Positions 1 to 10,418 of a DNA stretch of 17,433 nucleotides are shown one piece after another. The stretch's first letter is position 1. Every line of letters begins with the position of its first letter. The stretch is from NCBI GenBank assembly GCA_900073065.1, contig FJOG01000059.1:95916-113348 (forward strand). The letters are read 5' to 3'. The translations under genes were made by a program, and so were the position numbers. Origin of the DNA: Phialocephala subalpina. Lineage: Eukaryota > Ascomycota > Leotiomycetes > Helotiales > Mollisiaceae. Below the pieces are notes generated by a model. It searched no databases. It saw only the letters and a program-made list of their open reading frames with translations, and was not told the origin of the DNA.

Positions 1-2235
1 GTGGAGGGGGACTTACTGCGTTGATTAACAGGCTTCTTGGGATCATAGATCACGGCATTGTAGTTTGGGGAGCCGCCGAGACCGAATCCTGCTACGCCGT
101 GCTGGCCACCGTTGCAGATGAGGTAGGTGCCGTCTGGGAGGCCGGCCATGGAGGGCATTACTCTTCTCGATGGCTGTGCACATGTCAGTATCTCCGTCCT
201 CGCCAAACGAGAAAGGAGTAAACTCACCATCCTCTCAATCGTCCATGTTGGGTTCGCAGCTTCCGGGAAAGTCGAGACACAGTTATCGATTGCATATCCT
301 CCATTAGAAGTAGAGCCACCACAAGCCATGATACCCATTGGATCAGTGAATGGCGCATATTGAGGCAAAGCAATCATAGATCCCTGCAATTGGTACGTTC
401 GGCCTCCCGTAGGATCGTTAACCGCTCCTGGGAGATTTGGCAGTGTCTTAATCGTAGCAAAAGTCTTCTCATCCAAGATCCTAGCTTCGTTGTAATACAA
501 GATGAAGATACCAGAAGGAACAACCATGATGAATGGGTACAAGTTAAATGGTGCAGTGCGTTGGAGGAAATCCAAGTTGACAGTTCCTCCGCCCGTTCTG
601 GGCAGGATCTCGAGGTTGGGTTGCTCTGCTGCATTTTGGCCTATTTCTCCCCCTACAACAAGGATTGAGCCGTTCGCCATGATCATGGCGGAGGGATACC
701 ATCTTGGAACCAAAAGCTGGAGATTGTTTGGATCTTCAGTCCACTGATTCTGTCCCTTCACGCCAGCACTTCCATCCGGCCAATAAAGACGAATCCCATA
801 ATTCGACTGTCCAGACCAGCCTCCAACAGTGATTTGTCGTCCAGCCTTATCCGGAAGCGTCAAGCCAGCGGCACAAAACACATCAGTCTTCAACCCGGTC
901 ATAGTTCTCCATGCATTATTGAAGTTTGAGATTTGAGAGAGGTCGAGTTCGTAAGCTCCTGTTCCGTTCGGTTCTCCAGTTCCGGATTTCTCGACAAAGG
1001 TTACTTTTCCGGTGATGGCTTGGGAAGTGATTAATGGGACGACGACACCGCCGATAAGGAGGGAGTAAGAGCCTGCTGATGCACCGGTGGGGAAGGACCA
1101 TTTGACGGGAGAGGTGGTCCATGTGTACCAGGTCAGTCGGTTGCCGGAGCCGCAGTAATAATTGCTGTTTCCTGAACAGGCGGCGTTGCATTGACTGTCG
1201 TCGTACGAAGCGGGCAGTGTGCCGTAAGTATACATCTGCGTCTTACTCGGATCGGTGGAAGTGCCTGGCCAGGACGCTACCTTGATATTTTGAGTATCTC
1301 CACAGACTAGACCACGTCAGAAGCGAGACTTGCGTAACGAGAGAAGGGGGGACGAACAGCATTGAGAACCATATTCAAGTCCAGCGGCATTGAACCCGAA
1401 GTTTTGGCAACTAGTGATACAAGAAACAGCTTCATTGGTCTGACTGTCCGACACCTTGTAAGGGAAGACGGGAATCTGCAAATTCGCGTCTTCCTTCGAG
1501 GGAACGTTATCCCTAACACAACATATTAGCTTGCTGCACTCCGAGAACAAATGTACAACCACGAAAAGCTTGAACTCACTGCATGCATCCAGAGTACACC
1601 CATCCAGCTGGTAATCCCGTCTTCTGAGGTCCAGGACCCGCAGGTGCAGCAGTCGTAGTCGCAGCTTTGGTGGTCGTCGTCCCTTTGGCTGTTGTTGCCC
1701 CCGTGGACGTTGTACCTGCGGCACCCAGTTTATAAGCACTCAACCTATTCCCAGCACCGCATAACTCTTTCGCGTTCCCCGCGCAAGCGAAACTGCAGTC
1801 GGAATTGGGTGCGGCTGTTGAACCGGCGGCAAAGCTGTTTCCACAATAGCCTGTTGTGGTTCATCAGCACAAAAACGTACGAGAAACATGCAACGAGAAG
1901 AAAAGGAAAGGGGACAGGTGCGACGAACATTCTCGTCCGTACTCGACGCCGAAGTAGGTATAGCCAGCACAATCCGAGGCACACGATTCAATGGTCATGG
2001 TATCGTAGGCAGTGGACTTTGAGCCAAGAGCTCGTGCATTGGTGGCTTCTGTTTGGCAGCCATAAAAAGTCCATGATCCAGTTGATACCGGGGTTTGTCT
2101 GCGTTCAATGATCCCGGCGTATGATGTTGTGAGCTACCAAGCTGTCAGTTTATGGATACAATTCTCTCAAAAAGAAACACTCACACATGAAGTCAACATG
2201 ACTGCTCCAAGAGCAGTGCCAAGATTTCGAACCAT
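1..2235 (-). CDS. WSC-WSC-glyoxal oxidase-like copper radical oxidase, secreted (3' part missing)
   Basis: Exons by my splicing, on the minus strand: 2235-2185, 2133-1929, 1850-1580, 1512-1358, 1306-228, 173-17. The next donor (GTAAGT) lies at 16-11, so the gene continues beyond the left edge. All junctions keep frame and give 639 residues. A signal peptide-like start (residues 1-23) leads into two WSC domains: about 36-126 (ending with GREC/YCGN across intron 2 and a Cys-rich tail) and about 164-290 (GSQC/FCGD across intron 4). A Thr/Ala-rich linker of about 30 residues separates them. The oxidase part follows, with VFCAAGLTLPD (Cys372, expected Cys of the Tyr-Cys cofactor), RWYPSAMIMANGSILVVGG and NLYPF (Tyr484, expected cross-linked Tyr). 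The later Tyr-His and His copper ligands lie outside the window. The family oxidises aldehydes or alcohols outside the cell and makes H2O2; WSC domains are thought to bind wall polysaccharide. Substrate unknown. Confidence 0.9.
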
Positions 2236-3480
2236 TGTTCTATCACTTCCAAAACGAGAGTTGAAACGAGTGAATCAAGCAACATGCACGAAATATTGAA
2301 ACGACAGCAGCAACGACGAACAGATAAACGACCGTTGGAAATCCTAAAGAAAAAGAAGGAATTTGAAGAAACAAAGAAAGGGTCAAGGGCGCGCGAGGCG
2401 TCTGGGGAGAAAAGAGCCGTAGAGATCAACTTCAGGGACCCCTACTATAACCTTATCCCAACCTTGCCCAAGGGCTGACCTACCACTGGCTACTCCGACT
2501 AAGGGTGGTGCATTAAAGCAGAATTACCAGATCCTCAATATGCACGCCAAGACCACCCCTTCTCCTATTCTCGTATCCAAACATCCTTGTTCGTTCTCAC
2601 CTTCCAACCTCGGAAATCCTCATTCGTCAATCCCCATTCACGAATCGGTTGCTCAGGCAGCTCTTTTCCCATCAACTCGGAATTATCAAGATTCCAGATA
2701 TATCTCGATATAAACTTGAAAGGGGTAAGCGACATGTCTTGTACGTGATTTCGCTTCTCATTCGTTCGAGCGTCTGAAGAGTGACATGGGAGATGTCAGC
2801 CTCAAAATAATCACGAGCAGATCGGCACAGAGATGTGCAGTAGCGCCCTTGGCATTAAGCCGTAGCGGGAACTATCAGATGTCAAAAGAGAGTTTTGGAT
2901 GAGGAAGGAAGATCATTGCTCGATAGAAATGGTGTCAAAATTGCGATCACCCCGCACTTGGACGGTGGTGATTGCTCTGCGGCTTGTGGGAGATGAAGTG
3001 AGACAGGAAAGGGGGAATCTGGGGAAGACAAATTTAAACGGTACTCGAGTACCGCGGGACTGGAATTCAGGGTGCAATTGATGATGGCATTTTGAAAATG
3101 TTCGATGCGGGTGAAAGGTGGGATGTTATTTATTGGGTGGCTGGTAGTTGCTAAGAATACGATGTATCCACTGTGGATGTCCTCGGTACTTCGTGTTTGG
3201 TGCGCATCTTTCAGATGGTGTGAGATCGCGATCGGGAACGTTTCGCGCCGGTGGATCTAGGTACTGTTGTCAGCGTAAAGGGGGGCGCTTATGCTTAGAA
3301 CCCCTGCAATTCAGGCTTATCTTCACGACCTCCTCGAAGAACTCCACAGATCGATATCCCGCGTACGAGACAAATCGACGATGATGTAAGGTTAGATGCT
3401 GCGAAGCTGGGCGTGAGCTGATGAGCTTGGACTCTAGGTTTATCGCGATGCTCGGAAATGGCGCATGCCGAATTTTGTGG
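2236..3480. other. gene-free upstream region of the WSC-oxidase gene
   Basis: No reading frame here has recognisable protein motifs or convincing splice structure; the short open frames look random. It presumably holds the promoter of the minus-strand oxidase gene that starts at 2235. CCCCT (stress-element-like) occurs near 2440 and there is a notable 16-bp palindrome at 3039-3054. I see no tRNA or rRNA. Confidence 0.6.
3039..3054. promoter_or_regulatory. perfect 16-bp palindrome, CGG-N10-CCG
   Basis: The sequence CGGTACTCGAGTACCG is its own reverse complement. Inverted CGG triplets separated by 10 bases are the known site layout of some Zn2Cys6 fungal regulators (Put3 type). It lies about 800 bp upstream of the oxidase start and about 670 bp past the stop of the Baeyer-Villiger monooxygenase gene. 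Function as an operator is inferred from the pattern only. Confidence 0.35.
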
Positions 3481-3488
3481 CTGCTGGA

Positions 3489-3620
3489 AAGTTACATCGC
3501 GGCGTGGTAGTGGTTATGCTTAATTTCACGACTTGAAGCCCTCAAGCCACTCCTAACGATAAAACCCCACTTCCTAGCCTGATAATATCGAGGAAGTTGC
3601 TTTAAGATCTCCACCTTCGT
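3489..3620 (-). pseudogene. decayed second copy of the 3' end of the Baeyer-Villiger monooxygenase gene
   Basis: Three islands line up in the same order and orientation with the end of the intact gene at 3723-5611. Bases 3489-3504 match 3659-3674 (15 of 16), 3539-3561 match 3730-3752 (20 of 23) and 3608-3620 match 3815-3827 (12 of 13), with deletions in between. Read on the minus strand, the copy keeps echoes of the protein tail: LPR, and EWLEG against EWFEG in the gene. An in-frame TAG and frame-shifting gaps break it. It covers coding tail plus 3' flank, so it is a segmental copy and not a processed transcript end. Non-functional as protein. By-eye alignment; no statistics were run. Confidence 0.6.
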
Positions 3621-3722
3621 TTCCATCGAATGTCGACTTGAGTGAAGAGAACTCTTGCAAGTTACATCGCAGCGCAATAGCATTGAAGCTTCATTGTACT
3701 CCCTCCTCAGGTCCTCACTCTC

Positions 3723-5611
3723 TCACAACCCCTCAAACCACTCCTCATGATACCTCCTCAAATCAACATCCCTCGGTAGCTTCAGGTATGGCGTCAGATC
3801 AACACCGCCATCCTTCTCCCCCTTCGTCCACCCATTCCCCAACCACGCGAACCGATTCCCGCTCCCATTCTTATACCCCCATTCCCAATCCTCCCACCTA
3901 GGATCTCTCCTAACCAAATTCGCGTGTGTCGCACTCCCAGGCCAATGTCCATGTACCCTTCCACCCGGAATACCGCCGTTGGCCCATGATGAACAGTTTT
4001 CGGAAAAGACGGTTTTGGGGAAGAACGCGTCTGCGTATTCCAAGAAATCAGACGTGGCAGCCGGGGAGGGGGAGAAGGTGCGGATTTGCTGCGAGAGAAC
4101 TTTTCGGAGGAGTTTTGCCACGTAGGTTATTTGTGTTTCCATCTGATTCGGTACCGTCCCGCCTGGTCCAACGCTATTTGGGCCTTGGAGGAAGAGTAAG
4201 TTGGGAAATGATGGTGTGGCGAGGCCGAGGTAGGTTATTGGACTGGGTGTCCATGCATCATACAAAGTCTTGCCATGGGCCACGATGGGAAACGGAGGTC
4301 GCATGTCGATATTCGCTCCTGTGCAGCAGATCACCGCCTCCACCTTCCTCTCGACCCCATCTTTCGTCACGATTCCTTCTTCAGTGAAGTGACTGATGGG
4401 ATCAGTGATGAAAGAAACATTCTCCTCAGTCAAAGCCTCAAGGTAACCTGGTCCTGGAGTCAACCGTCGACAATTCGGACTGAAGTCTGGGACAATCAAA
4501 TCCAGTAGTTCCGGCTTCTTGACGAGACGTGAAGTCATGAGTTCCTTGAACTCTTGCTTCAATTTCTCGATCTTCTCGCCGTCTTTAAACACGTTCCCAA
4601 AATTCTGGTAGAATTTCCCTTCGAGATCTTTCCGGAATTTGAGATATGTATCTGGATTCTCCGCAAACGATTTCAAGAGTTCAGGATCGTAGTAATTAGG
4701 CTCCAATCTTCTCCCCGGACCTTCACCGCCGAATGATCCTGCGATCCATGTTTTGGAGCGGGCGTAGTGGTCTAGATGTTTGACCACTTTTTGGATATTG
4801 GGCACGACTTGTAATCCGGAGGCTCCGTTGCCGATGACTGCTACCGTCTTGTCTTTAGGATCGAAAGTCGGGTCCCAGTTTGAAGAATGGCGGAGATGGC
4901 CTTTGAAATCCTTTATTCCAGGGTAATCAGGAAGTTTCCAAGCATTAAACCGTCCAATCGCACTTATGACAACATCGAAACTCTCAACCCTCCCTTGTCC
5001 AGTCTTCAGATCCTTAATATCAAGCAACCATTGCCCTCTCCCCTCATCCCATTCCGCCTTCTTAATTTCCTGCGAGAATCGGAGATATTTATACACATCG
5101 TATTTCTCTGCGACGGATTTCCAGTACGAGAGGATTTCGGAACCTTGTGCGTATTCTTCGGACCATTGCGTGTTGGGGGAGAAAGTCGATTGGTAGACGT
5201 TGGCGGGGATGTCGCACCGGACGCCAGGGTATATGTTTTCGTACCAGGTGCCGCCTACGTCGGGGTTCTTCTCGAATATTTGGAGGGAGATGGAGGGGAC
5301 TTTGGCGGGGAGGAGGATACCTGCTGTTACTCCTGCTATGCCGGCGCCGATTACTGCGACCTGGGGGAGTCAGAATGGATAGGTGAGAGGAGAGAAAAGG
5401 GCCTTACACGAATGCTTCTTTCTGAATCGATTGGATGGTCTTCTAACTGGAATTGTGACTTGGGTGTTTCTTTGGCAGATGTCGCAGGTTCTGAGACTGG
5501 AATTGGGCGTTCTGGAAGTACTGATGGCTCGACAGAAACCCCATTTTGCTGCTTCTCATCCAACTTGGGCTCAACGGCCGGTACATCCAGAGTCTCCAAT
5601 GAAGGCGCCAT
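3723..5611 (-). CDS. type I Baeyer-Villiger / flavin-containing monooxygenase
   Basis: Two exons, 5611-5408 and 5360-3723, with a 47-bp intron (GTAAGG...CAG) between codons; product 613 residues. FAD-binding GAGIAG at 73-78 starts right after the intron. The Baeyer-Villiger signature GGTWYENIYPGVRCD spans 104-118, the fingerprint FKGHLRHSSNWD (FxGxxxHxxxWD) spans 220-231, and the NADPH-binding GNGASG is at 245-250. Together these identify an NADPH- and FAD-dependent enzyme that inserts oxygen next to a ketone or oxidises S or N; the substrate cannot be read. Residues 1-68 form an acidic, Pro/Ser-rich extension without family motifs, probably disordered. No targeting signal is evident, so it is probably cytosolic. 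It is divergent from the FMN monooxygenase at 6411 across about 0.8 kb, which suggests shared control. A decayed copy of its 3' end lies at 3489-3620. Confidence 0.93.
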
Positions 5612-6241
5612 CGTAAAAGTGTCTATTTAGAGGAGGTATATTCGTAGTACACAGAACAAACTGGATGAAAGGTTCCGCGTCTTGAAGCTTATGGTCTGGC
5701 CCTGAATGATGCAATCTTATGCCCAGCCCACTGTGGTATCTTCAAGAAACCCGCACTTGCGAGCTCTCCGGCTTCTGTCAACATTGCGACATCCACCAAA
5801 GCCCAAAATGGCCCAATAATGGCCCTCAGGGATATCGTTGCATGTAATGGTGGGATGATTCAGGTACAGAATGCGCCCGATTGAAGCTCTTCGGTGGGCC
5901 ACATCAGCAAATTTCACAGGCTCACTCAAGCTTCCATCCAAGAACCGCGATTTCACCATCGCGACGCTCAATTGCGAATCTGTACTTACAGATCAGCGCA
6001 TTGCATATCGCCATACGACTACACTTGCCCATCGTACGCTTTCATCCCACTCTTGACAGCAAAAGTGGGAAGTTTGGAAGGTTCAGCGCTGAGAAGGTCG
6101 ATTTAAGCTCTGTCGCTAGCCTGAACAGGGCCTCGGTGGTTGCTTTTGCGTATTTACTAGGGTGAAGAACGCCATCAACGTTCAATCAACGTCCTTGAAA
6201 TCCCCCATCAGCACAACATGTGAGCTCGACCAGCCACCACC
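5612..6241. promoter_or_regulatory. divergent intergenic promoter region between two monooxygenase genes
   Basis: About 630 bp separate the start codon of the minus-strand Baeyer-Villiger gene from the first candidate start of the plus-strand FMN monooxygenase. It must contain both promoters. I found no clear TATA box, no strong palindrome and no convincing gene. A minus-strand open frame of 84 codons at 5717-5971 has no recognisable family and no splice context. Confidence 0.6.
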
Positions 6242-6410
6242 ATGCAGCTCACCCCGCCGGTACCCCTCGATGGCAGCGCGCGGCGCCTCATGCAGGAGCT
6301 TGGAAAGAAGCTTGCGGAGGTAGGTTGAGCTCTGTTCAGAAATTGCTTCACTGTCACGACAACTTCAGCAACGCGACGACGACATCAATTGCCTCCCACG
6401 AACCGCAACA
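6242..6410 (+). other. candidate alternative 5' exon of the FMN monooxygenase gene
   Basis: An ATG at 6242 (context ACCACCATG) opens 26 codons to a donor GTAGGT at 6320. An acceptor ACTTCAG ends at 6368, giving a 49-bp intron. The bases 6369-6410 are then open and exactly in frame with the ATG at 6411. Use of this start would add 40 residues (begins MQLTPPVPLDG). The added stretch has no family motif. The structure is seen in the sequence; whether it is transcribed and translated is unknown. Confidence 0.4.
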
Positions 6411-7922
6411 ATGGCTCCCGATAAGAAACAATTCATTCTCAATGCTTTCGTCATGCAAGCTCCTGGGCACTTGAACCCAGGCCTCTTCAAATACCCCAAA
6501 GACGCCGGCCGAAAATACAACAACATCAAACACTGGATGTCCCTCGCCCAAAAACTCGAAGCCGCCAAGTTCCACGCCATGTTCTTCGCCGACGTCCTTG
6601 GCGGCTACGACGTCTACAAAGGACCTGCGAATCTCGATGCCACAATCCCAGCAGCAAGCCAATTCCCGATCAATGATCCATTATATAGTGTGGCAGCGAT
6701 GGCGGCAGTGACGGAGAGTATTGGGTTTGGGGTTACGGCATCCACGACGTACGAGAGTCCCTATGCGATGGCAAGGAAATTCTCGACGGTGGATCATTTG
6801 AGTGAGGGGCGGGTGGCGTGGAACATCGTTACTTCATACCTCGATTCCGCAGCGCGAAACTTTGGCTTGAATACACAGGTTGAGCACGATAAACGATATC
6901 AGATTGCACATGAATATTTGGATGTTACGTACAAGCTTTGGGAAGGGAGCTGGAGGGACGATGCGGTGACGAATGCGCCGAAAGATGCGTATGCGGATCC
7001 GAAGGGAGTGAGGCAAATAAATCATAAAGGGGATCATTTCAATGTCCCGGGACCACATATCTGCGAGCCTTCGAAGCAAAGGACACCGTTCTTGTTCCAG
7101 GCTGGGACATCGAGTGCAGGGAGGAAATTTGCTGCTACGCATGCAGAAGCTATCTTCTTGAATGGACATACAGCGGAATTGGTTAGGCCATCAGTCGACT
7201 CGATACGTGCTCAAGCGAAAGAGCTTGGAAGAGATCCCAATAGCATAAAGATCGTTGCTGGCTTGCTGGTGGTGGTTGGCGAGACGGACGAAGCTGCAAG
7301 AGAGAAGTACGAGTTACTGGCCAGCTATGGCGATCGAGAAGGTGCATTAGCATTATTTGGCGGCTGGTCAGGCTATGATCTCTCCAAATACTCAGACGAC
7401 CAAGATTTCCGCTTCCTCGAAACAGCGCCACCAGCTGTGAGAAGTATGGTCAACCACTGGGCATCTTCCTCTCCCCAAGGAACCAAGTGGAATAAAAAGA
7501 CCATCGCAGAACACCTCATCCTAGGCGGCAACGGCGCAAAGGTCATCGGCAGTGCGAAGACTTGTGCTGATGAATTGGAGAGATGGATTGAAGTTGCGGA
7601 TGTTGATGGTTTCAATCTTAGTTTCGCGAGTATACCGGAGACGTTTGATGATATTATTGAACACCTCGTTCCAGAGCTGAGGCGCCGGGGTCTCTTCCAT
7701 GAAGAGTACGAAGTTCCTGGTGGAACGCTCAGGGAGAATTACCTTGGTGTTGAGGGCAAGAATAGGTTGGATGATAGCCATCCGGGAGCCAGGTACTTCT
7801 GGAAGGCTGGTGAGGAGGAGCCGGCATATGCCAAAGCGGAAGCCAGTGCTGTCAAGGAAGCGAATGGTGCCAATGGGACGAATGGTACCAATGGTGCGTC
7901 TAAGAAGAGGCGGCTTGAGTAG
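6411..7922 (+). CDS. NtaA/DmoA-type FMN-dependent monooxygenase (luciferase-like)
   Basis: Single open frame of 503 residues. Start ATG in good context (CAACAATGG), directly followed by the family N-terminus KKQFILNAF. Conserved family blocks are HWMSLAQKLEAAKFHAMFFAD, ASTTYESPYAMARKFSTVDHLSEGR (about 112-136) and the NtaA-type WNIVTSYLDSAARNFG followed by HDKRYQIAHEYLDV. Members are FMN-using TIM-barrel oxygenases, such as nitrilotriacetate or dimethyl-sulfide monooxygenase. They need reduced flavin from a separate reductase, and none is in this window. Substrate unknown. The family is mainly bacterial, so an old transfer to fungi is plausible. The last 35 residues or so are an added tail with an NG(A/T)NGTNGTNG repeat and a basic KKRR near the end. 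A longer product starting at 6242 is possible. Lies head-to-head with the Baeyer-Villiger gene. Confidence 0.92.
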   Translation: MAPDKKQFILNAFVMQAPGHLNPGLFKYPKDAGRKYNNIKHWMSLAQKLEAAKFHAMFFADVLGGYDVYKGPANLDATIPAASQFPINDPLYSVAAMAAVTESIGFGVTASTTYESPYAMARKFSTVDHLSEGRVAWNIVTSYLDSAARNFGLNTQVEHDKRYQIAHEYLDVTYKLWEGSWRDDAVTNAPKDAYADPKGVRQINHKGDHFNVPGPHICEPSKQRTPFLFQAGTSSAGRKFAATHAEAIFLNGHTAELVRPSVDSIRAQAKELGRDPNSIKIVAGLLVVVGETDEAAREKYELLASYGDREGALALFGGWSGYDLSKYSDDQDFRFLETAPPAVRSMVNHWASSSPQGTKWNKKTIAEHLILGGNGAKVIGSAKTCADELERWIEVADVDGFNLSFASIPETFDDIIEHLVPELRRRGLFHEEYEVPGGTLRENYLGVEGKNRLDDSHPGARYFWKAGEEEPAYAKAEASAVKEANGANGTNGTNGASKKRRLE

Positions 7923-8626
7923 TGCAGGCTGGTGTTACAGGACTGAACAGGAAAAAGGAACCAAAATGTGGCGTCCGTGGCTTTGGGTATCGGATCAACG
8001 ATATTGCAACCGAGTGAGGCAATCATCTTGAGCCTCATTATCAATGTGCCGCGCACATGAGGAATTGCAATGCAAGCACCTTCGGGTACTAGGCTTAAAG
8101 TCGCTCTCTTCCTCTACAAGTTCACGTGACCATGCCTCTTTCTTTCTGGATATGCCCCGTTCAGCTTCTTTATCAAGCGCCATCCCCCCATCTACCCACT
8201 CTTCAACCTCTCTCCCAAAAGATTTCTCTCCAACCTCCAAATTTCCCCATTCATATGGGACGTTTCCGACCATGTACCGTCTCCGAACCCCAAGTGGGCC
8301 CATCTGCACGACGTGCTTACAAGGGGTTTTGGGGTGCTCGCACGCCATCAACTATGACAGCTAGTAATGCTCCGATCACTACCTCAACGGCCGCGTTCCA
8401 CTATCATTGACAGGCGCCATTTGATCTTATCTGAAAAACTTTAAACCCAATGGAAGCTTCCTATGTGGGGAGGCAAATGGATACAAGAGATGGGACTTCG
8501 CCGTCCTCCAAAATGTCCTTGCCTTCGTCTCTCACCCACTTCTTCTCAGCACTCATTCTTCTTCTCCTCCCCAAACCTCACCGCCTCTCGAACCTTGAAG
8601 TTTCAAGCAATTGAGCTCAAGCAAGT
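7923..8626. promoter_or_regulatory. intergenic: 3' flank of FMN monooxygenase and promoter of UNC93-like gene
   Basis: About 700 bp with no supported gene. A CCAAT motif sits at 8447-8451, a GATA-type CTTATCT near 8427, and a strongly pyrimidine-rich stretch covers about 8530-8590, just before the start codon at 8627. This is the usual layout of a filamentous-fungal core promoter and 5' UTR. Confidence 0.5.
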
Positions 8627-10418
8627 ATGGCAGAACCAGAACCCAAGTCTGTCGCCATCGACACTTCACAATCTTCAGACAATGAAGCTCAACCCACCAC
8701 TCATCAACGTCCTGTAGTCAAGCGTTCGTCTACCCCTCCCCCTTTCCAGTTTCCTTCATACCATCCTAGAGATTGAGAACTGACAGTCAAAACAGCAAAA
8801 TGGTACCGATCAACATTCTACAACGCCCTAATCCTCGGAATTTGCAACTTCCTCGCCCCCGGCATATGGGGAGCGATGAATTCTCTCGGTGCCGGCGGCG
8901 AAGAGAAACCCTACCTCGTCAACGGCGCCAACGCTCTCACCTTCTGTCTGATGGTTGTCTCGTGTTTCCTGAGTCCGATCATGGTGAGGAAGATTGGGAT
9001 TAAGTATAGTTTGATTTTTGGGACGATGGGGTATGCGCCGTTTGCGGCGGGGTTGTATACTAATAATCGGTTTGGGACGGAGTGGTTTGTTGTGAGTATC
9101 TTCACAAAGCACTATTCATATGAGAAAAGCATACTAATTGGAATTAGCTTTTCGGCGCTGCGCTTTGCGGTATCTCAGCAGGCGTATTCTGGATGGCAGA
9201 AGCTGCTATCGCGCTGAGTTATCCTGAGCCTTATAACCAAGGCCGTTTCCTCGGGTTCTGGCTCTCATTCCGAGTCGGTGGCCAAGTTCTTGGTGGCGCG
9301 ATTAATTTGGGGTTGAATGCGAATAACAACCATGCGGGAAAGGTATCCTATAACGTCTACTTGGCATTCATTGCGCTCCAGGCTTTGGGACCGTTTGCAG
9401 GGCTGTTGTTGAACAAACCGAGTAAGGTTCAACGAACGGATGGGGTGCCTGTTAAGTTGGCTATTACAGGCTCCGCTGCCTCGGAACTGAAAGCCAACGT
9501 CAAACTCTTCTTCAGCAAAAATTTCCTGTTGATCGTTCCATTGATTGCTCAAGGGGTGTATACGGAGGCTGTTATGTTTACGTTTGAGAGTTTGTGGTTC
9601 TCGGTTCGAGCACGAGCTCTTGGGTCTTTCCTCTCCGGAATCGTCGCCATAATCGCTGGTAACATTTTGGGCGCGTGGCTTGATAGGAAGCAGTTGGCTT
9701 TGAAGACGAGAGCGAGGGGAGCGTTTTTTGTTATTTTGGGACTGCAGGTATGTTTTCTCGATGCCCAGTGAAGTTTGTGGTAATGGAGGATGGTAAGGAT
9801 AGAAAGGTTAATGAGAGGTATAGGGTGTATGGTGGATCTGGGCTACTGTCCTGGTGACAGATTTCCGCAAGTCGAGACCGACATACGATTGGGTGGATGC
9901 TGGGTTCGGGAAGGGATTCGCCCTTTTCTTGCTATGGGTTGCGGGGTTTCAGTTGAATTATATGTATCTGTACGTGCCAACTCCTTCCCCCTCCTTTTTT
10001 CCCCTCCTCCGCTTCTTTTGCTTACAGCCGGAACAGGTATTTCGTCGTTGGAGAACTCGCTCGCACGGATGCAGAAGTAATTCGTATCGCGGGGTTGTTG
10101 AGGGGTACCGAGTCTGCTGTCCAGGCTGTTAGTGTGAGTCTTCCTTTCTCTTGTTCTTTCCCTACCTTGATGCATAGATCTAGAGATGGGTGTGGAGAGG
10201 ATGGTGCTGATGAGAAGTAGTACGGTCTCAATAGCGTCCCTATCTTTGCAGATGTTGGAGGTGTGTACCTCAATTTTGGTCTTTGGGCACTGGCATTGTT
10301 GCCGGGATGGACGATCGTTAGGGAAATTGGAGTTACGTTGGGGGATAGGAAGTTGGAGAGGGAGAGCTTGGCAGGACGGGCGGAGGTGGCTGCGAGCGAT
10401 AGTGATGCGAAGAACTGA
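8627..10418 (+). CDS. UNC93-like (DUF895) multi-pass membrane transporter
   Basis: Six exons: 8627-8723, 8787-9091, 9148-9747, 9824-9969, 10037-10133, 10221-10418. Introns are 56-87 bp and every junction keeps frame; product 480 residues. Residues 1-33 are a polar cytosolic tail. The rest is about 11-12 hydrophobic segments of MFS layout with the family pattern: WYRSTFYNALILGICNF, then GIWGAMNSLGAGG, CGISAGVFWMAEAAIALSYP, QGRFLGFWLSFRVGG, and LQ/GVWWIWATV rebuilt across intron 3. A loop of about 35 residues separates the halves, and the acidic/polar C-terminus ends VAASDSDAKN. Fungal UNC93-like proteins are membrane proteins of largely unknown cargo. Position downstream of two monooxygenase genes suggests transport of a shared compound, by inference only. 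A degenerate copy of its last exon and 3' flank lies at 10826-11010. Confidence 0.9.

Noticed and set aside
2899..3384. Short plus-strand open frames in the long gene-free region
   Set aside because: No motif, no consistent splice sites and no coding-like composition.
4887..5630. 247-codon open frame on the plus strand
   Set aside because: It lies opposite the Baeyer-Villiger gene, has no family motif, and the minus strand carries the FAD-binding signatures and a valid intron.
5717..5971. 84-codon minus-strand open frame in the divergent promoter region
   Set aside because: No recognisable domain, no splice context, and it sits where both monooxygenase promoters must be.
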